A stretch of DNA of 54,744 bases, from positions 1 through 54,744 of the forward strand of contig QHYQ01000321.1 in NCBI GenBank assembly GCA_003224175.1, written 5' to 3'. This DNA is from Acidobacteriota bacterium (GTDB lineage Bacteria; Acidobacteriota; Terriglobia; Acidiferrales; UBA7541). Shown in pieces: positions 1 to 9,084 of the stretch. The notes under the pieces are model-generated. The model searched no databases. It had not been told where the DNA came from and saw only the letters and a list, made by a program, of their open reading frames with translations. Position 1 is the first letter of the stretch; every line of letters starts with the position of its first letter. The position numbers and the translations under genes are program-made.

Positions 1-965
1 TGGATTATCACTTTGCGCGGCTTTCCTTCGATCTGCATGTCCGCAAGCACCTGCTCGTCGGTGCCGTCGACGTCGTATATGTCATTGGGTGTGTATTGAA
101 AATAACAAGCAACCTCACCTGTTTTCGGCCGTATCGCCAGCACACTGGACGTGTACAGGCTGTCCATACCTTCGCGTGGTCTGGGATCGTACGGTTCCGC
201 ATTGCCCGTACCCCAATAGACGAGATCGAGCTCGGGATCGTACGAACCCGAGCGCCACGTCGGCCCTCCGCCGTACTTCCAGGCGTCGCTGTTTTTGGGC
301 CATGTCTCCGAGCCGGGTTCGCCGGGCGCTGGGATAGTGTATCTGCGCCACAATTTCTTTCCCGTGTCCGGATCCCAGCCGTCGAGGAAACCGCGCGTGG
401 TGGATTCACCACCGGACACACCGGAAATCAACACGCCGTTGGCAACGATCGGTCCGCCGGTGGCGTAGTAGCCCTCTTTAAAGTCGGCGAATCTCTGATT
501 CCAAAGTTCTTTGCCGGTCTTCATGTCGAGCGCGAGTACATGATTATCGATGGTCACGCGAAAGAGCTTGCCGTTATAAATCGTCGCCGTGCCTCTATTG
601 AAGGCCACATGCTTGATTCCTGGTTCAATTTTCACGGGCGTGCGCCAGATTTGCCGGCCGGTTTCCACATCAATGGCAAAACTCCACTTGCCGTTGATCA
701 CGTACATCACACCGTTGTAAATCGTCGGCGCCGCCAGCTCGCCCAGTTCATTCATGGTGCTTGCGTTCCAGATGGGCACTAGGCGCTCGATATTCGATTT
801 ATTGATTTGGTTCAGCGGGCTGTAGCTCTTTCGGTCGTAGCCCATGCTTTGGGTGAGGACGTTTTCGGTGTCCTTGCCGTCGTTGTTGAGCTCTTGCGTC
901 GTTTGGCTCAGCACCGGCGCGGCCCAGAACCCAAGTAGCGCCACACACAGCAGAATCTTTTTCAT
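1..965 (-). CDS. PQQ-dependent alcohol dehydrogenase (methanol/ethanol family), C-terminus off the window
   Basis: Periplasmic quinoprotein that oxidises alcohols using PQQ and a metal. The first 321 residues are present; the reading frame is open to base 1. ATG at 965 has a purine-rich RBS (rc of gcctcc) just upstream and starts a signal peptide (MKKILLCVALLGFWAAPVLS). Propeller W-motif segments follow. Expected metal and active-site residues are visible: E187 (VSGGESTTRG), N255 (WGTGNAEPYD), catalytic D298 and a second acid D300 (TPNDIYDVDG). The D-x-D pair is the pattern known from lanthanide-dependent XoxF and PedH-type enzymes; calcium enzymes have Ala, Ser or Thr at the second site. The vicinal Cys pair usual before NRG is absent (KHVAFNRG). 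It is divergent from the gene at 1138 with 172 bp between them. The family is sure; the metal preference is inferred. Confidence 0.9.
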   Translation of the reverse strand, partial: MKKILLCVALLGFWAAPVLSQTTQELNNDGKDTENVLTQSMGYDRKSYSPLNQINKSNIERLVPIWNASTMNELGELAAPTIYNGVMYVINGKWSFAIDVETGRQIWRTPVKIEPGIKHVAFNRGTATIYNGKLFRVTIDNHVLALDMKTGKELWNQRFADFKEGYYATGGPIVANGVLISGVSGGESTTRGFLDGWDPDTGKKLWRRYTIPAPGEPGSETWPKNSDAWKYGGGPTWRSGSYDPELDLVYWGTGNAEPYDPRPREGMDSLYTSSVLAIRPKTGEVACYFQYTPNDIYDVDGTDEQVLADMQIEGKPRKVII

Positions 966-1137
966 AACCTGCCTCCGGCTTAGCGGCTGAATCCGTCCAC
1001 CGGGATAGTACGCGCTCGAGCCGTTCCTTGGCAAACCATTCGCGTGCGGGTCTCCTAAGGAAGGCTCCGCTCTCTGCCGCTTGAAGCAGCAGCCTGTCAG
1101 GACGTAGAATCGCCGGCAAGCTCGCGGAGGAACTCCT

Positions 1138-2685
1138 ATGAAATACGCATTGTCGATTGCCATATGGCTGCTGGCCATGAGCCAGGTACAGCCGTCTTTC
1201 GCTCAAGCAAGCCCCGCCGATCTCGTCAAGCAAGCCATTGCGGCCGAGGGCGGTGCCGCCGCGCTACGCGGGTTGAGCGGCCTTGCCGTCAAAGGTGACG
1301 CCAAATTTTGGGAGCCAGGACAGTCGTTTGCGGCCGGCGGCGAAGCGCGTTTCCTTGGCGACGCCACCTTCGCCATTACCTGGGATCTTGCCAAAGGAAT
1401 GGCGCGCACCGAGTGGGATCGCGATCAGAAATATCCGCCCCCGCCGGTCAAGGTGAAATATACCGAGACCTTGCTGCCCACTCTTGGCTATGTGACAGAC
1501 AGCAATGGCACCCAGCCGATGTCCGGAATTCGCGTTGCGGCGCAGTTGCGGGAGCTCGAACGGTCCTCGCCCGGGCTGTTGCTAAAGGCGATGGATCATC
1601 CCGACACCGTCCGCGCCGCGGACTCGCAGCGGCTCGGCAAGGAATCATTGCCTGCGCTCTCGCTTACGGACGCAGGAACGAACTTCACCATCCTGTTCGA
1701 TCCCGCGACACATCTGCCCGCTGCCATCCGTACGCGCGATGACGACAACATTAACGGCGATTCAAATTATGATCTCGTGCTTTCCGGATGGACATCCGTC
1801 GGTGGCGCGAAGGTCGCCCAATCGCTCTCTTATCAGGTCAACGGCGTTGAGGTGGCCAAACTCACCTATCGGACGGTCACTGCGAATCCCAAGATCGCGG
1901 CGGACACCTTTGCCGTTCTTGCCGCCGTGAAAGCGGCTGCCCATCCTCCGGCCACAAGCGTGCCGTATCAATGGGTGATGCGCCGGCTGTTCCTCACGCG
2001 CTTCCTCGATAGTGACGCGGTCATTTACCCTGCCGGCGGCGGTCTGAAACTGGTCGAGCTGGCGCCCAACGTGCAACACGTCGAGGGCGGGACGGCCAAC
2101 AACCTGATCGTCGCCATGAAGGACTATCTCGTCGTCTTTGACGCCCCGTATGGGGAGCTGCAGTCTCACTGGACCATCGACGCGGCGAAAAAGAAATATC
2201 CCGACAAGCCCATCAAGTACCTTGTTCTCACGCATCACCACATGGATCACACCGGCGGGATGCGCACCTATGTGGCGGAAGGCGCCACGGTCATCGTTCC
2301 CACTCCGGACAAAGCCTATTTCGAAAACGATGTCAAGGCGCCGCGCACCCTGGTTCCCGACGATCTGCAAAACAAGCCGCGGCCGGTGACGATCATGGAG
2401 GTCAAGGACCAGATGTCGCTGAAGGACGACACGGATGAGATCCGTCTCTTCAACATTTCCAATCCACACGTTCAAGGCATGTTGATCGGCTACGTAGTCA
2501 AGAGCAACGTCGCCTATGTCACCGATCTCGTGTCGCCGCGTGGCCCCATCGACCGTTCGGACATGACCATTGCGGCCGGCGACGCCCTGCGGAAATATCG
2601 CATCAGCGGCGCCACCATCGCCGGTGGCCATGGCACCACCGTCAAACAAACCGAGGCCGCCGTCGCTTTGGCTGCTGCGAATTAA
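1138..2685 (+). CDS. Secreted metallo-beta-lactamase-fold hydrolase
   Basis: 515 residues. ATG at 1138 follows a strong ggagg RBS and starts a signal peptide ending near SFAQ (residues 1-23). Residues about 25-260 form a lipoprotein-like beta region with no recognised motif. The C-terminal half is an MBL domain: VEGGTANNLIVAMKDYLVVF, then the zinc motif LTHHHMDHTGG (HxHxDH), a probable bridging Asp in VAYVTDLVSP, and a late His in IAGGHGT. Substrate unknown; family members hydrolyse esters, lactams or thioesters. It acts in the periplasm or outside the cell. It faces the PQQ dehydrogenase across a divergent promoter region and converges on the propeller gene at 2850. The fold is sure, the role is not known. 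Confidence 0.85.
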   Translation: MKYALSIAIWLLAMSQVQPSFAQASPADLVKQAIAAEGGAAALRGLSGLAVKGDAKFWEPGQSFAAGGEARFLGDATFAITWDLAKGMARTEWDRDQKYPPPPVKVKYTETLLPTLGYVTDSNGTQPMSGIRVAAQLRELERSSPGLLLKAMDHPDTVRAADSQRLGKESLPALSLTDAGTNFTILFDPATHLPAAIRTRDDDNINGDSNYDLVLSGWTSVGGAKVAQSLSYQVNGVEVAKLTYRTVTANPKIAADTFAVLAAVKAAAHPPATSVPYQWVMRRLFLTRFLDSDAVIYPAGGGLKLVELAPNVQHVEGGTANNLIVAMKDYLVVFDAPYGELQSHWTIDAAKKKYPDKPIKYLVLTHHHMDHTGGMRTYVAEGATVIVPTPDKAYFENDVKAPRTLVPDDLQNKPRPVTIMEVKDQMSLKDDTDEIRLFNISNPHVQGMLIGYVVKSNVAYVTDLVSPRGPIDRSDMTIAAGDALRKYRISGATIAGGHGTTVKQTEAAVALAAAN

Positions 2686-2849
2686 GAGCCACGCGGCATT
2701 TTGGCCCGCGCCTGCGCTGAAACGAGCGCGGCCCGCCCGTATGCCTGACGCGTCCACGTAGCGCCGCCACGCAGCCTGACGGAAGCCCCACTGCTGGGCC
2801 CTCGCCCGGCATTCACAGCGCAACCCTCGTTACGCCATTGTTTTTATGG

Positions 2850-4538
2850 TTAGGGCGCCTGCGGCTCGATATGGATGATTGTGCCGCCGTGTTGGTCTCC
2901 GAGCCAGAGGCTGGAGAGAGCTCCGGATTTCTGCACTTCCACGTGGCGAACGTTCGTTTCGTGTGGGAGGAGATACTCGGTGAATTCACCGGTCTGGCTA
3001 TTCAGCCGCAGAGCAATATCATTGTCCATACCGGCCCCCCAGGCATACGTCTTGTCATCGAACTGCACGTCATAAGGACGCGTCCACTGCGTGGGAGCCT
3101 TCCACTCTGTGATCTTTTGCGTCTTCGGATCGAACATCGCCAAGCCGTTGCCGTTGAACTCACCGCACCACAAACGGTCCTGGGAGTCGATGTGGCCTCG
3201 CCGGCAACCCGCGCCTTTCGTCGGCAAGTCATACCACACGGTTTTCAGGGTCTTGCCGTCCGTCATCCAAATCTTGTCGTTGGTAAAGCTCATGCCGTAC
3301 ATATCGTTTTTCGAGTTAGCGACGACGTCGTAGGCGCGAGCGGAGGGGCTGCCCGGCGGATAGGTAACGTGAGTCCACGTATTGGTCGCCAAGTCCACGT
3401 GCCAGGTCCCGCCCGACTCGTCGGTGCCGTCGGCGACATTGACCCATATCTTGCCATCCACCTGCTGGTACGAGGGGTCGATCATCGTAAGATGGCCATC
3501 TCCAATATCTGAATCCGCTATTGGAGGCTTGAAAGTCTCCATTTTTTCTGTCTTGGGATCGAACCTAACGATCTGCATCTGCGACATGTTGCCGAAGTAA
3601 ACCCGCCCTTCCTTGTCAAAAGCGATCTGGAGACCGCCCTGAGCCAACGGGCCGACCCGGTTCAGCGGAACGGGATACTCCACCACTTTGCCGGTCTTCG
3701 GATCGAGCTTCCCAAGAAACTGAGAATCAAAATCCGAATACCAAACGTTCCCTTGCGCGTCGAGCGCCGCATCATGCGGCGCCGCATCCGCTCGCGGCAG
3801 GTCGTACGTCGTGTAAATCACTTCCGTTGCCTTACCTTTGGGTCGCGGCATCGTCTTCAACGGAAATTCAAAGGTGTCCACCGAACTCAAGTTTACGGTG
3901 CTGAAATATTTGGCGGCGGCGATCTGCCTTTCCGTCGGCGCGGTTGCGGGCCTGGGAGGTCGAGTCCAGGGATGCAACGGCGAAGAGTTGTTCGTGTGCA
4001 TGGCCATCCGCTGCACCACCGGCGCCAGCTCTTCCGCACTGTAACGAGAAAACAGTACACGCTGCAGCGTGTGGCAATTCACGCAACCTCCGAGGGCCAT
4101 CTTCTCTTCGTGGGATCCTGGGACGCTCGTGAGCAACTCACCGTTGGAGAGCTGATTGGCGAGCTTCGAGGTGCTGGTTACCTTGGTGAGTTGTAAATCC
4201 AGCTGCGTGGGCTGCTCTGTCACATCCACGGAGGTATTCGGCAACTCATATCCTGCTGCCCGGACCTTGATCATGTATTTGCCTGGTTCCATTCTGTCGC
4301 GCGCGAAGGTGTACTGACCCTGCGCGTCACTCGCCACCCAAGTGGTGATCGTGGAGCCCGCCTTCTTCGCACCGACGATCACACCCTCCATCGCGCCTTC
4401 TGCCTGTGACGTCACCTTACCCGTCAGCGCGGAATGCGCTGACGGAGACGGAGTCTCCGCCATCACAAAACCGACCAAGGCCATGCCCAGTAGGGCCGTT
4501 GCCACGAGGGTCCCTGCAACAAGCTTCGCCCTGCTCAT
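2850..4538 (-). CDS. Secreted Vgb-like beta-propeller with carboxypeptidase-regulatory domain and one c-type haem motif
   Basis: 562 residues from the ATG at 4538, chosen over an in-frame ATG at 4592 because AAAGGAGA lies at the right distance upstream (4542-4550) and the signal peptide then begins MSRAKLVAGTLVATALLG. Domains in order: signal peptide (1-29); an Ig-like carboxypeptidase-regulatory domain (about 35-110, LTGKVTSQAEG to LDLQLTKV); a single CVNCH haem-binding motif near residue 150; then six or more propeller repeats with the W-x-x-D pattern of virginiamycin B lyase relatives (VWYSDFDSQFLGKLDPKTG, RVYFGNMSQMQIVRFDPKT). The haem suggests an electron-transfer or sensor role, not antibiotic lysis; this is inference. 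It is near the PQQ dehydrogenase, which needs a haem electron acceptor, but they are not in one operon. Confidence 0.8.
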   Translation of the reverse strand: MSRAKLVAGTLVATALLGMALVGFVMAETPSPSAHSALTGKVTSQAEGAMEGVIVGAKKAGSTITTWVASDAQGQYTFARDRMEPGKYMIKVRAAGYELPNTSVDVTEQPTQLDLQLTKVTSTSKLANQLSNGELLTSVPGSHEEKMALGGCVNCHTLQRVLFSRYSAEELAPVVQRMAMHTNNSSPLHPWTRPPRPATAPTERQIAAAKYFSTVNLSSVDTFEFPLKTMPRPKGKATEVIYTTYDLPRADAAPHDAALDAQGNVWYSDFDSQFLGKLDPKTGKVVEYPVPLNRVGPLAQGGLQIAFDKEGRVYFGNMSQMQIVRFDPKTEKMETFKPPIADSDIGDGHLTMIDPSYQQVDGKIWVNVADGTDESGGTWHVDLATNTWTHVTYPPGSPSARAYDVVANSKNDMYGMSFTNDKIWMTDGKTLKTVWYDLPTKGAGCRRGHIDSQDRLWCGEFNGNGLAMFDPKTQKITEWKAPTQWTRPYDVQFDDKTYAWGAGMDNDIALRLNSQTGEFTEYLLPHETNVRHVEVQKSGALSSLWLGDQHGGTIIHIEPQAP

Positions 4539-4791
4539 AAAATCTCCTTTGATTTCAACCGAGCCTCTTTGACCCCGAAAACTAGAGACCAACGCTCACG
4601 GGTGTCTCTCGCTCTCACGCCAGCGTACGTCCGCGTTATGGCGCCTGTCAACGATGAGACACATGCTCACGGAGTCTAAGCTTGTATGTGAGCGGATCGT
4701 TTTGTTGATCCCGCCCGGGCGGGTGGCGACCCGATCACCGAGGCGGGACAGGTTCATGTTGATCCATCCGGTCCCTTACTTGCTCCCCGGA

Positions 4792-5287
4792 TTAGAAGAT
4801 CAGCTTCAAGCCCAACTGGATGTCACGATTGCTTCCCGATCCGAGCACGGGGTTGCCAGATCCTTGATCGGGCGTCGAATCCTGCGCGTGGGGAGAAATT
4901 GTTATGATCTCCGTTGTAAGGAGAAGAGATCCCATTGCCCACCTGCACAAAGCCTTGAGTGGAGTTCGGATCGAAGATGCCGATTCGGTTGTTTTTCTCT
5001 TTGATTACGGTGGCGAGCTCATATCGTAAGCCCAGGTTCACAGTGATTCTCGGGGTCACACGGTAGTCGTCCTCCAGGAAGAAACCGTAGTGTTGGGTGC
5101 TCACATCTCGCACGGGATCCCCCACGAAAATGTTAGAACCTGAGCCTGCGATGCCCTCGAGGAAATTCTCAAGGGCGATGCCGGTGCCGTTGCTGTCCTT
5201 GAACTTGACGAGGCCTTTGGCGTTGCTCGTTGCGCCCGCCGAGGACTGAATGTATCGCCCGCTCCACCGATCATCGAAACAAAATCA
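4792..5287 (-). pseudogene. Remnant of an Oar-like TonB-dependent receptor
   Basis: Only pieces of the outer-membrane barrel survive. From about 5287 down to about 4880 one frame reads typical barrel sequence (IALENFLEGIAGSGSNIF, EDDYRVTPRITVNLGLRYEL, NFSPRAGFD). It then slips into another frame that reads GSGSNRDIQLGLKLIF and a stop at 4792-4794, the terminal beta strand ending in Phe. The intact receptor at 43348-46698 ends GSGGARAMQLGLKLTF. The signal peptide, regulatory domain, plug and most of the barrel are missing, and there is no start with an RBS. The sequence between FSPRAGFD and the last strand (several hundred residues in the intact protein) is lost at about 4880. Confidence 0.78.
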
Positions 5288-5349
5288 TTTATCCGGCCAG
5301 TGGCTTCTTTCATAATCCCTTAGCTCTCGGGGATGTGGAATAGGCGCGT

Positions 5350-6693
5350 ATGTCGACGCACGAAATAACGAGCGGTGCTGCCTTCGACGTCGGGATCAAC
5401 GACCGCTTGCCATCGGAACAGCTGCTTGTGCTCGGGCTGCAGCATGTCTTGGGGATGACCGGAATGTTTGTGTTTCCGGGTCTGCTGGGCCGCTCGTTCA
5501 ATCTGCCGGCGGAGCGCATTGCTTATCTCTATGGCATGAGCTTTGTCGTTTGCGGCTTCATCACCGTTTTTCAATCCGTGTGGTTGCTTCGCCTTCCTGT
5601 AGTGCAGGGGGCCTATGCCGGCAACTTTGCCGCGCTGCTGGCCGTCGGCCATATTCAAAGCGGAGGCCTGGGCGCCGCCTACGGATCGTTTTTCGTCGCT
5701 TCTTTGATCTGGTGCTTGTTGAGCGTGCCCATGCGCCGACTGAGCTTCATTGGCTTGTTCGCTCGTTTTCTGCGGGCTCCGATCATTTCGGGCATCATCG
5801 TCATGCTTACGATTATCCAAGTGGCGGAGGTAGCACTGCCCAATTGGATCGGCGCACCTTCGAGTCCCGGTTTCCCGCTGGTCAATATCCTCGCCGGAGC
5901 GCTTGCCGTCGCCGTGCTGGTCGGCGCCACCGTGTGGGGTGGAAGGTATTTGCGGCGCGGCGCGATCTTGATCGGCCTTGCGACCGGCACCGCGTGCTAT
6001 GCGACTCTGCGGCCGATTTCCATCAGTTCGGTCGCCGGCGCGCCGTTACTCGTCGCCCCACAATGGTTTCCTTTCGGCTTTTCTGTGCGGCCCGAATTGG
6101 TCATCGTCTTCTTGTTAGTGTTGATTCCGGCAGGCATGGGCTCGATGGCGATGTACGAGATGGTGGGCCGCTGGGGGAATGAGAAGCTGCCCGCCGAACG
6201 CATGTCGCAGGGTATTTTTGCCGTGGCCATCGGATCGGTGCTGGCCGGGATTGTTGGCGGGTTCAGCACGATCGTTTATCCCGACAATATGGGTATGTTG
6301 CGCACGACACGCGTGGGCTCGCGTTATGCCACACTCGTGGCGGGCCTAATCCTCATCGCGCTGGGTGGCTGCATCAAGTTTGACATGTTGCTGGTGCTGG
6401 TGCCGCAACCCGTTGTCTCGGCCGCTGCTACGCTGCTCTTCGGCATCGTCTTCATGCACGGAGTGCAAATGCTCTCGAAAGTCGACTGGGACGACCGGCA
6501 GCTCGCGGCCGCAGGCCTTGCTGTTCTGGTGGGTTTAGGCGGACTCTTTGTTTCGCCGGAGGTCCTTCAAACGATGCCGCTCGTGGCCAAGCTGTTCGTG
6601 CAGCAGCCGGTCATTTCCGGCGGGCTCACGCTGGTCATTTTGCATTCTCTGCTGTGCCCGTCAACTTCGGCGCCCGAAAGGGCGCAGGCCTGA
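5350..6693 (+). CDS. NCS2-family nucleobase:cation symporter (xanthine/uracil permease)
   Basis: 447 residues, about 12-14 membrane segments, inner membrane. Family hallmarks: LVLGLQHVLGMTG near the start, the TM8 region IPAGMGSMAMYEMVGRWGN with an acidic residue at the substrate-site position, and the TM10 signature region STIVYPDNMGMLRTTRVGSR. It imports a purine or pyrimidine base with H+ or Na+; which base cannot be read. The start ATG at 5350 has only a weak GGGGAT-like RBS. It stands alone, between the receptor remnant and the convergent APC transporter. The length and motif order match the family, with no break seen. Confidence 0.88.
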   Translation: MSTHEITSGAAFDVGINDRLPSEQLLVLGLQHVLGMTGMFVFPGLLGRSFNLPAERIAYLYGMSFVVCGFITVFQSVWLLRLPVVQGAYAGNFAALLAVGHIQSGGLGAAYGSFFVASLIWCLLSVPMRRLSFIGLFARFLRAPIISGIIVMLTIIQVAEVALPNWIGAPSSPGFPLVNILAGALAVAVLVGATVWGGRYLRRGAILIGLATGTACYATLRPISISSVAGAPLLVAPQWFPFGFSVRPELVIVFLLVLIPAGMGSMAMYEMVGRWGNEKLPAERMSQGIFAVAIGSVLAGIVGGFSTIVYPDNMGMLRTTRVGSRYATLVAGLILIALGGCIKFDMLLVLVPQPVVSAAATLLFGIVFMHGVQMLSKVDWDDRQLAAAGLAVLVGLGGLFVSPEVLQTMPLVAKLFVQQPVISGGLTLVILHSLLCPSTSAPERAQA

Positions 6694-6744
6694 CGGCCAA
6701 GGCCCGATGACAAACAATCGACCTCTGCAGTCGACATCCGCGAC

Positions 6745-9012
6745 TCACTCACATTTGGGGACGCGAGATCTCTGATCCTGAATCTCGCGCAGGTGCTGGC
6801 GCAGCCGCTCGAGCACCTCTTCCCTCCTCGAGTTATGCGTTTCTCGCACCAGTTCGTTCAGCGCAAAGTGCACCACATCGCGATGGTGCAATTCCTCAGG
6901 GGCGACGTCATTGCTGAATTCGAGCCAAAGGCTGTGAAGAAGGTCGATTTCCTTGGCCGTAAGATGCGGCGCATGCGGCCCCAGGTAGAAGACATGTTCT
7001 TGGCCGTTCGGAGAGTGGATTTCGAGCGTCAATTGCGGCTTGGGTGGGGGGAGAGCTTCCCAAGCCAGTCCTGCTATGCGGGCCTCTTCGGCGATGGATC
7101 GCCGCGGAGAAAGCCCCAGAACCACGGTGGATGATCGCAGCCCCTGCGCGGCTCTGAGGATGCCATCCCATTTTTCCGTGGCAGGAGCTACGGCAAGATG
7201 CACGGTTTTGCCGCTCTTCTCCGCCAAATTGAGAGCGCGCGTGAATAACTCCTGCTCCTCATGGCTGAAAAGTTGCTCCGCCTCGAGTTCATGCTCGCCC
7301 GAAGCGGCGCGTCCGAGAAGCCGCAGATGCAGCACGGCGATATCCTGTTTTTGCGTGTCGGTTCTACGCAGGATCGCGCCGAGATGGTAGAGCGTGTTGT
7401 AATTGCGGACCATCACGATGATGTTTCCAGGCCGCACGCCCACGGCTTCCGGAGTCAATTCCCCGCCCGGCTCGAGGTTGAATTGATCTAGCTCCGCGTG
7501 GGCCGCGCCACGTTTTTTCGTGATCTTTTCCGATAGCTCGAAGACAGCGAAAAACGCGATCGTAAAGGCCACGCCCGAAACGGTAGCGACTTGCTTGGTA
7601 AAGAGATTGATGACGCACAACGCGACCAGCAGCAGCGTAATCAAACCCAACCCTATCGGAATCTCCACGCCTGCAATTTTTAGATTCAGTGGAACGCGAA
7701 ATTCCCGCTGGCCCGGCTCCTTATAGCGCAGGACCAAGACCGCCAGCCCCTTCATGGCGAAGCTCCACATCACCCCAAACGCGTACGCCTCACCTAGGAG
7801 AAATATGTTTCCGCCGCTCAAAATGATGGTGAGGAGCTGCAGGCCCACAACTAGATTCAAGATGCGGTAAGAAGTCCCAAAACGCCGGTGCGGCCGTCGG
7901 AACCAGTCCGGCAGAATCCCGTCCTCGGAAACACGGTTGAGCACTCCATTCGAGCCCACAATCGCCGTGTTCACCGCTCCCGCGAGCATCAGAACGCCCA
8001 CAATGACCACAAATGCGCGGAAGGCCAGCCGCAGAAGCACCGGCCCGGTCAGATACATGGCCAGGCCGCCGATCGGGTTGTCGTAGAAATTCCCCCGGAC
8101 GTCGTCCGGAATAATCATCACCGCGAAAAACGCCACGCCGGCGGTGAAGATGAGGCTGTAAAGAAAAATGATGAAGCCGGCTTTTTCCAGGTTGCGCAGC
8201 TTGGGGTGCTCGATTTCCCGATAGACCTGCGCCATAGTCTCTTCGCCGCTCATCGCCAGAACCGAATGACCCAATCCAATCAGGATTCCGATCAAGCCCA
8301 CGGTATAGGGCAGCCGGCTGTGGCTTAACCACCCTAATGCGTCTGTCGAAAACGTGAGATTGCGCAGCGAGGGCAATGGCGGCAGGTGGGCGCCTTTCAT
8401 CCACAGCGTATACCCGCACCAGACGAGCATGAGGACCACCATGACCGTGGTCACGTACATGATTCGCAGAGCTTTTTCGCTCGATTCCGGGATGCCCTTG
8501 ACGTTTTCCCACCAGAAGTAAATCGTCACCAAAATGGCGAACACAGCCGCCGTGGCGTTCACCGGCAGAACGAATTGGTAATGCGCATAATGAAGGAGTT
8601 CGTTGAGTAGCCCAACCAGGTACAGGCCCGCGGATACGCCGCTGATCGGCCCCGTCAGGATGTAATCGAACATCAGCGCCGATACGGAGAATTTGGCCAG
8701 CGTCGATCCCATCGCCTCTTTCACCACGCGATAGACGCCGCCGCGCACGAACATGCTGCAGCTCTCGATATAGACCGATCGCACCGCGTAGGCCAGCAAC
8801 ATGATCCCCAGGATGAACCACGGACCCGCCTTTCCCACGAAGTGTTCCGCAATCGCTCCGGCGTAAAAGGCGGAGGAGCCCATGTCGTTGAGTACGATGG
8901 CCGCCGCGCGCCAGAACGAGATGAAAGCGAGCATGGCCGTGGTGGCCACCAGCACGCGAGGCGCGCCGGACATTCTTCTTTGCTGCGATGAGGTAACCGA
9001 ATCGCTCTTCAT
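6745..9012 (-). CDS. APC-superfamily permease with C-terminal cytoplasmic USP-like domain
   Basis: 755 residues. About 12 hydrophobic segments occupy residues 20-510, with APC-type features early in the protein (FISFWRAAAIVLNDMGSSAF, ILTGPISGVSAGLYLVGLL). A hydrophilic tail of about 230 residues follows. Its first part (GNIIVMVRNYNTLYHLGAIL ... VHLAVAPATEKWDGILRAA) resembles a UspA-like alpha/beta domain; the last about 80 residues are helical and charged. It is probably an amino-acid or related transporter with a nucleotide- or signal-responsive tail; the substrate is unknown. It is the last gene of the minus-strand kds cluster, 73 bp after kdsC. The RBS at 9012 is weak; an in-frame ATG at 8973 is an alternative start. 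Confidence 0.82.
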   Translation of the reverse strand: MKSDSVTSSQQRRMSGAPRVLVATTAMLAFISFWRAAAIVLNDMGSSAFYAGAIAEHFVGKAGPWFILGIMLLAYAVRSVYIESCSMFVRGGVYRVVKEAMGSTLAKFSVSALMFDYILTGPISGVSAGLYLVGLLNELLHYAHYQFVLPVNATAAVFAILVTIYFWWENVKGIPESSEKALRIMYVTTVMVVLMLVWCGYTLWMKGAHLPPLPSLRNLTFSTDALGWLSHSRLPYTVGLIGILIGLGHSVLAMSGEETMAQVYREIEHPKLRNLEKAGFIIFLYSLIFTAGVAFFAVMIIPDDVRGNFYDNPIGGLAMYLTGPVLLRLAFRAFVVIVGVLMLAGAVNTAIVGSNGVLNRVSEDGILPDWFRRPHRRFGTSYRILNLVVGLQLLTIILSGGNIFLLGEAYAFGVMWSFAMKGLAVLVLRYKEPGQREFRVPLNLKIAGVEIPIGLGLITLLLVALCVINLFTKQVATVSGVAFTIAFFAVFELSEKITKKRGAAHAELDQFNLEPGGELTPEAVGVRPGNIIVMVRNYNTLYHLGAILRRTDTQKQDIAVLHLRLLGRAASGEHELEAEQLFSHEEQELFTRALNLAEKSGKTVHLAVAPATEKWDGILRAAQGLRSSTVVLGLSPRRSIAEEARIAGLAWEALPPPKPQLTLEIHSPNGQEHVFYLGPHAPHLTAKEIDLLHSLWLEFSNDVAPEELHHRDVVHFALNELVRETHNSRREEVLERLRQHLREIQDQRSRVPKCE

Positions 9013-9084
9013 CAGAAGGCCGGGGAGAACTGCGCGGAGTTCGGTGTTCCGTTCAAAATTTCACAATAGATGCGGCGGTAGATT

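Noticed and set aside
1762-2823. Long open frame antisense to the MBL-fold gene
   Set aside because: Covers the conserved MBL domain on the other strand; no RBS or recognisable domain.
4710-4723. Palindrome cccgcccgggcggg
   Set aside because: Isolated, no T-run and no second copy; not enough to call a terminator or operator.
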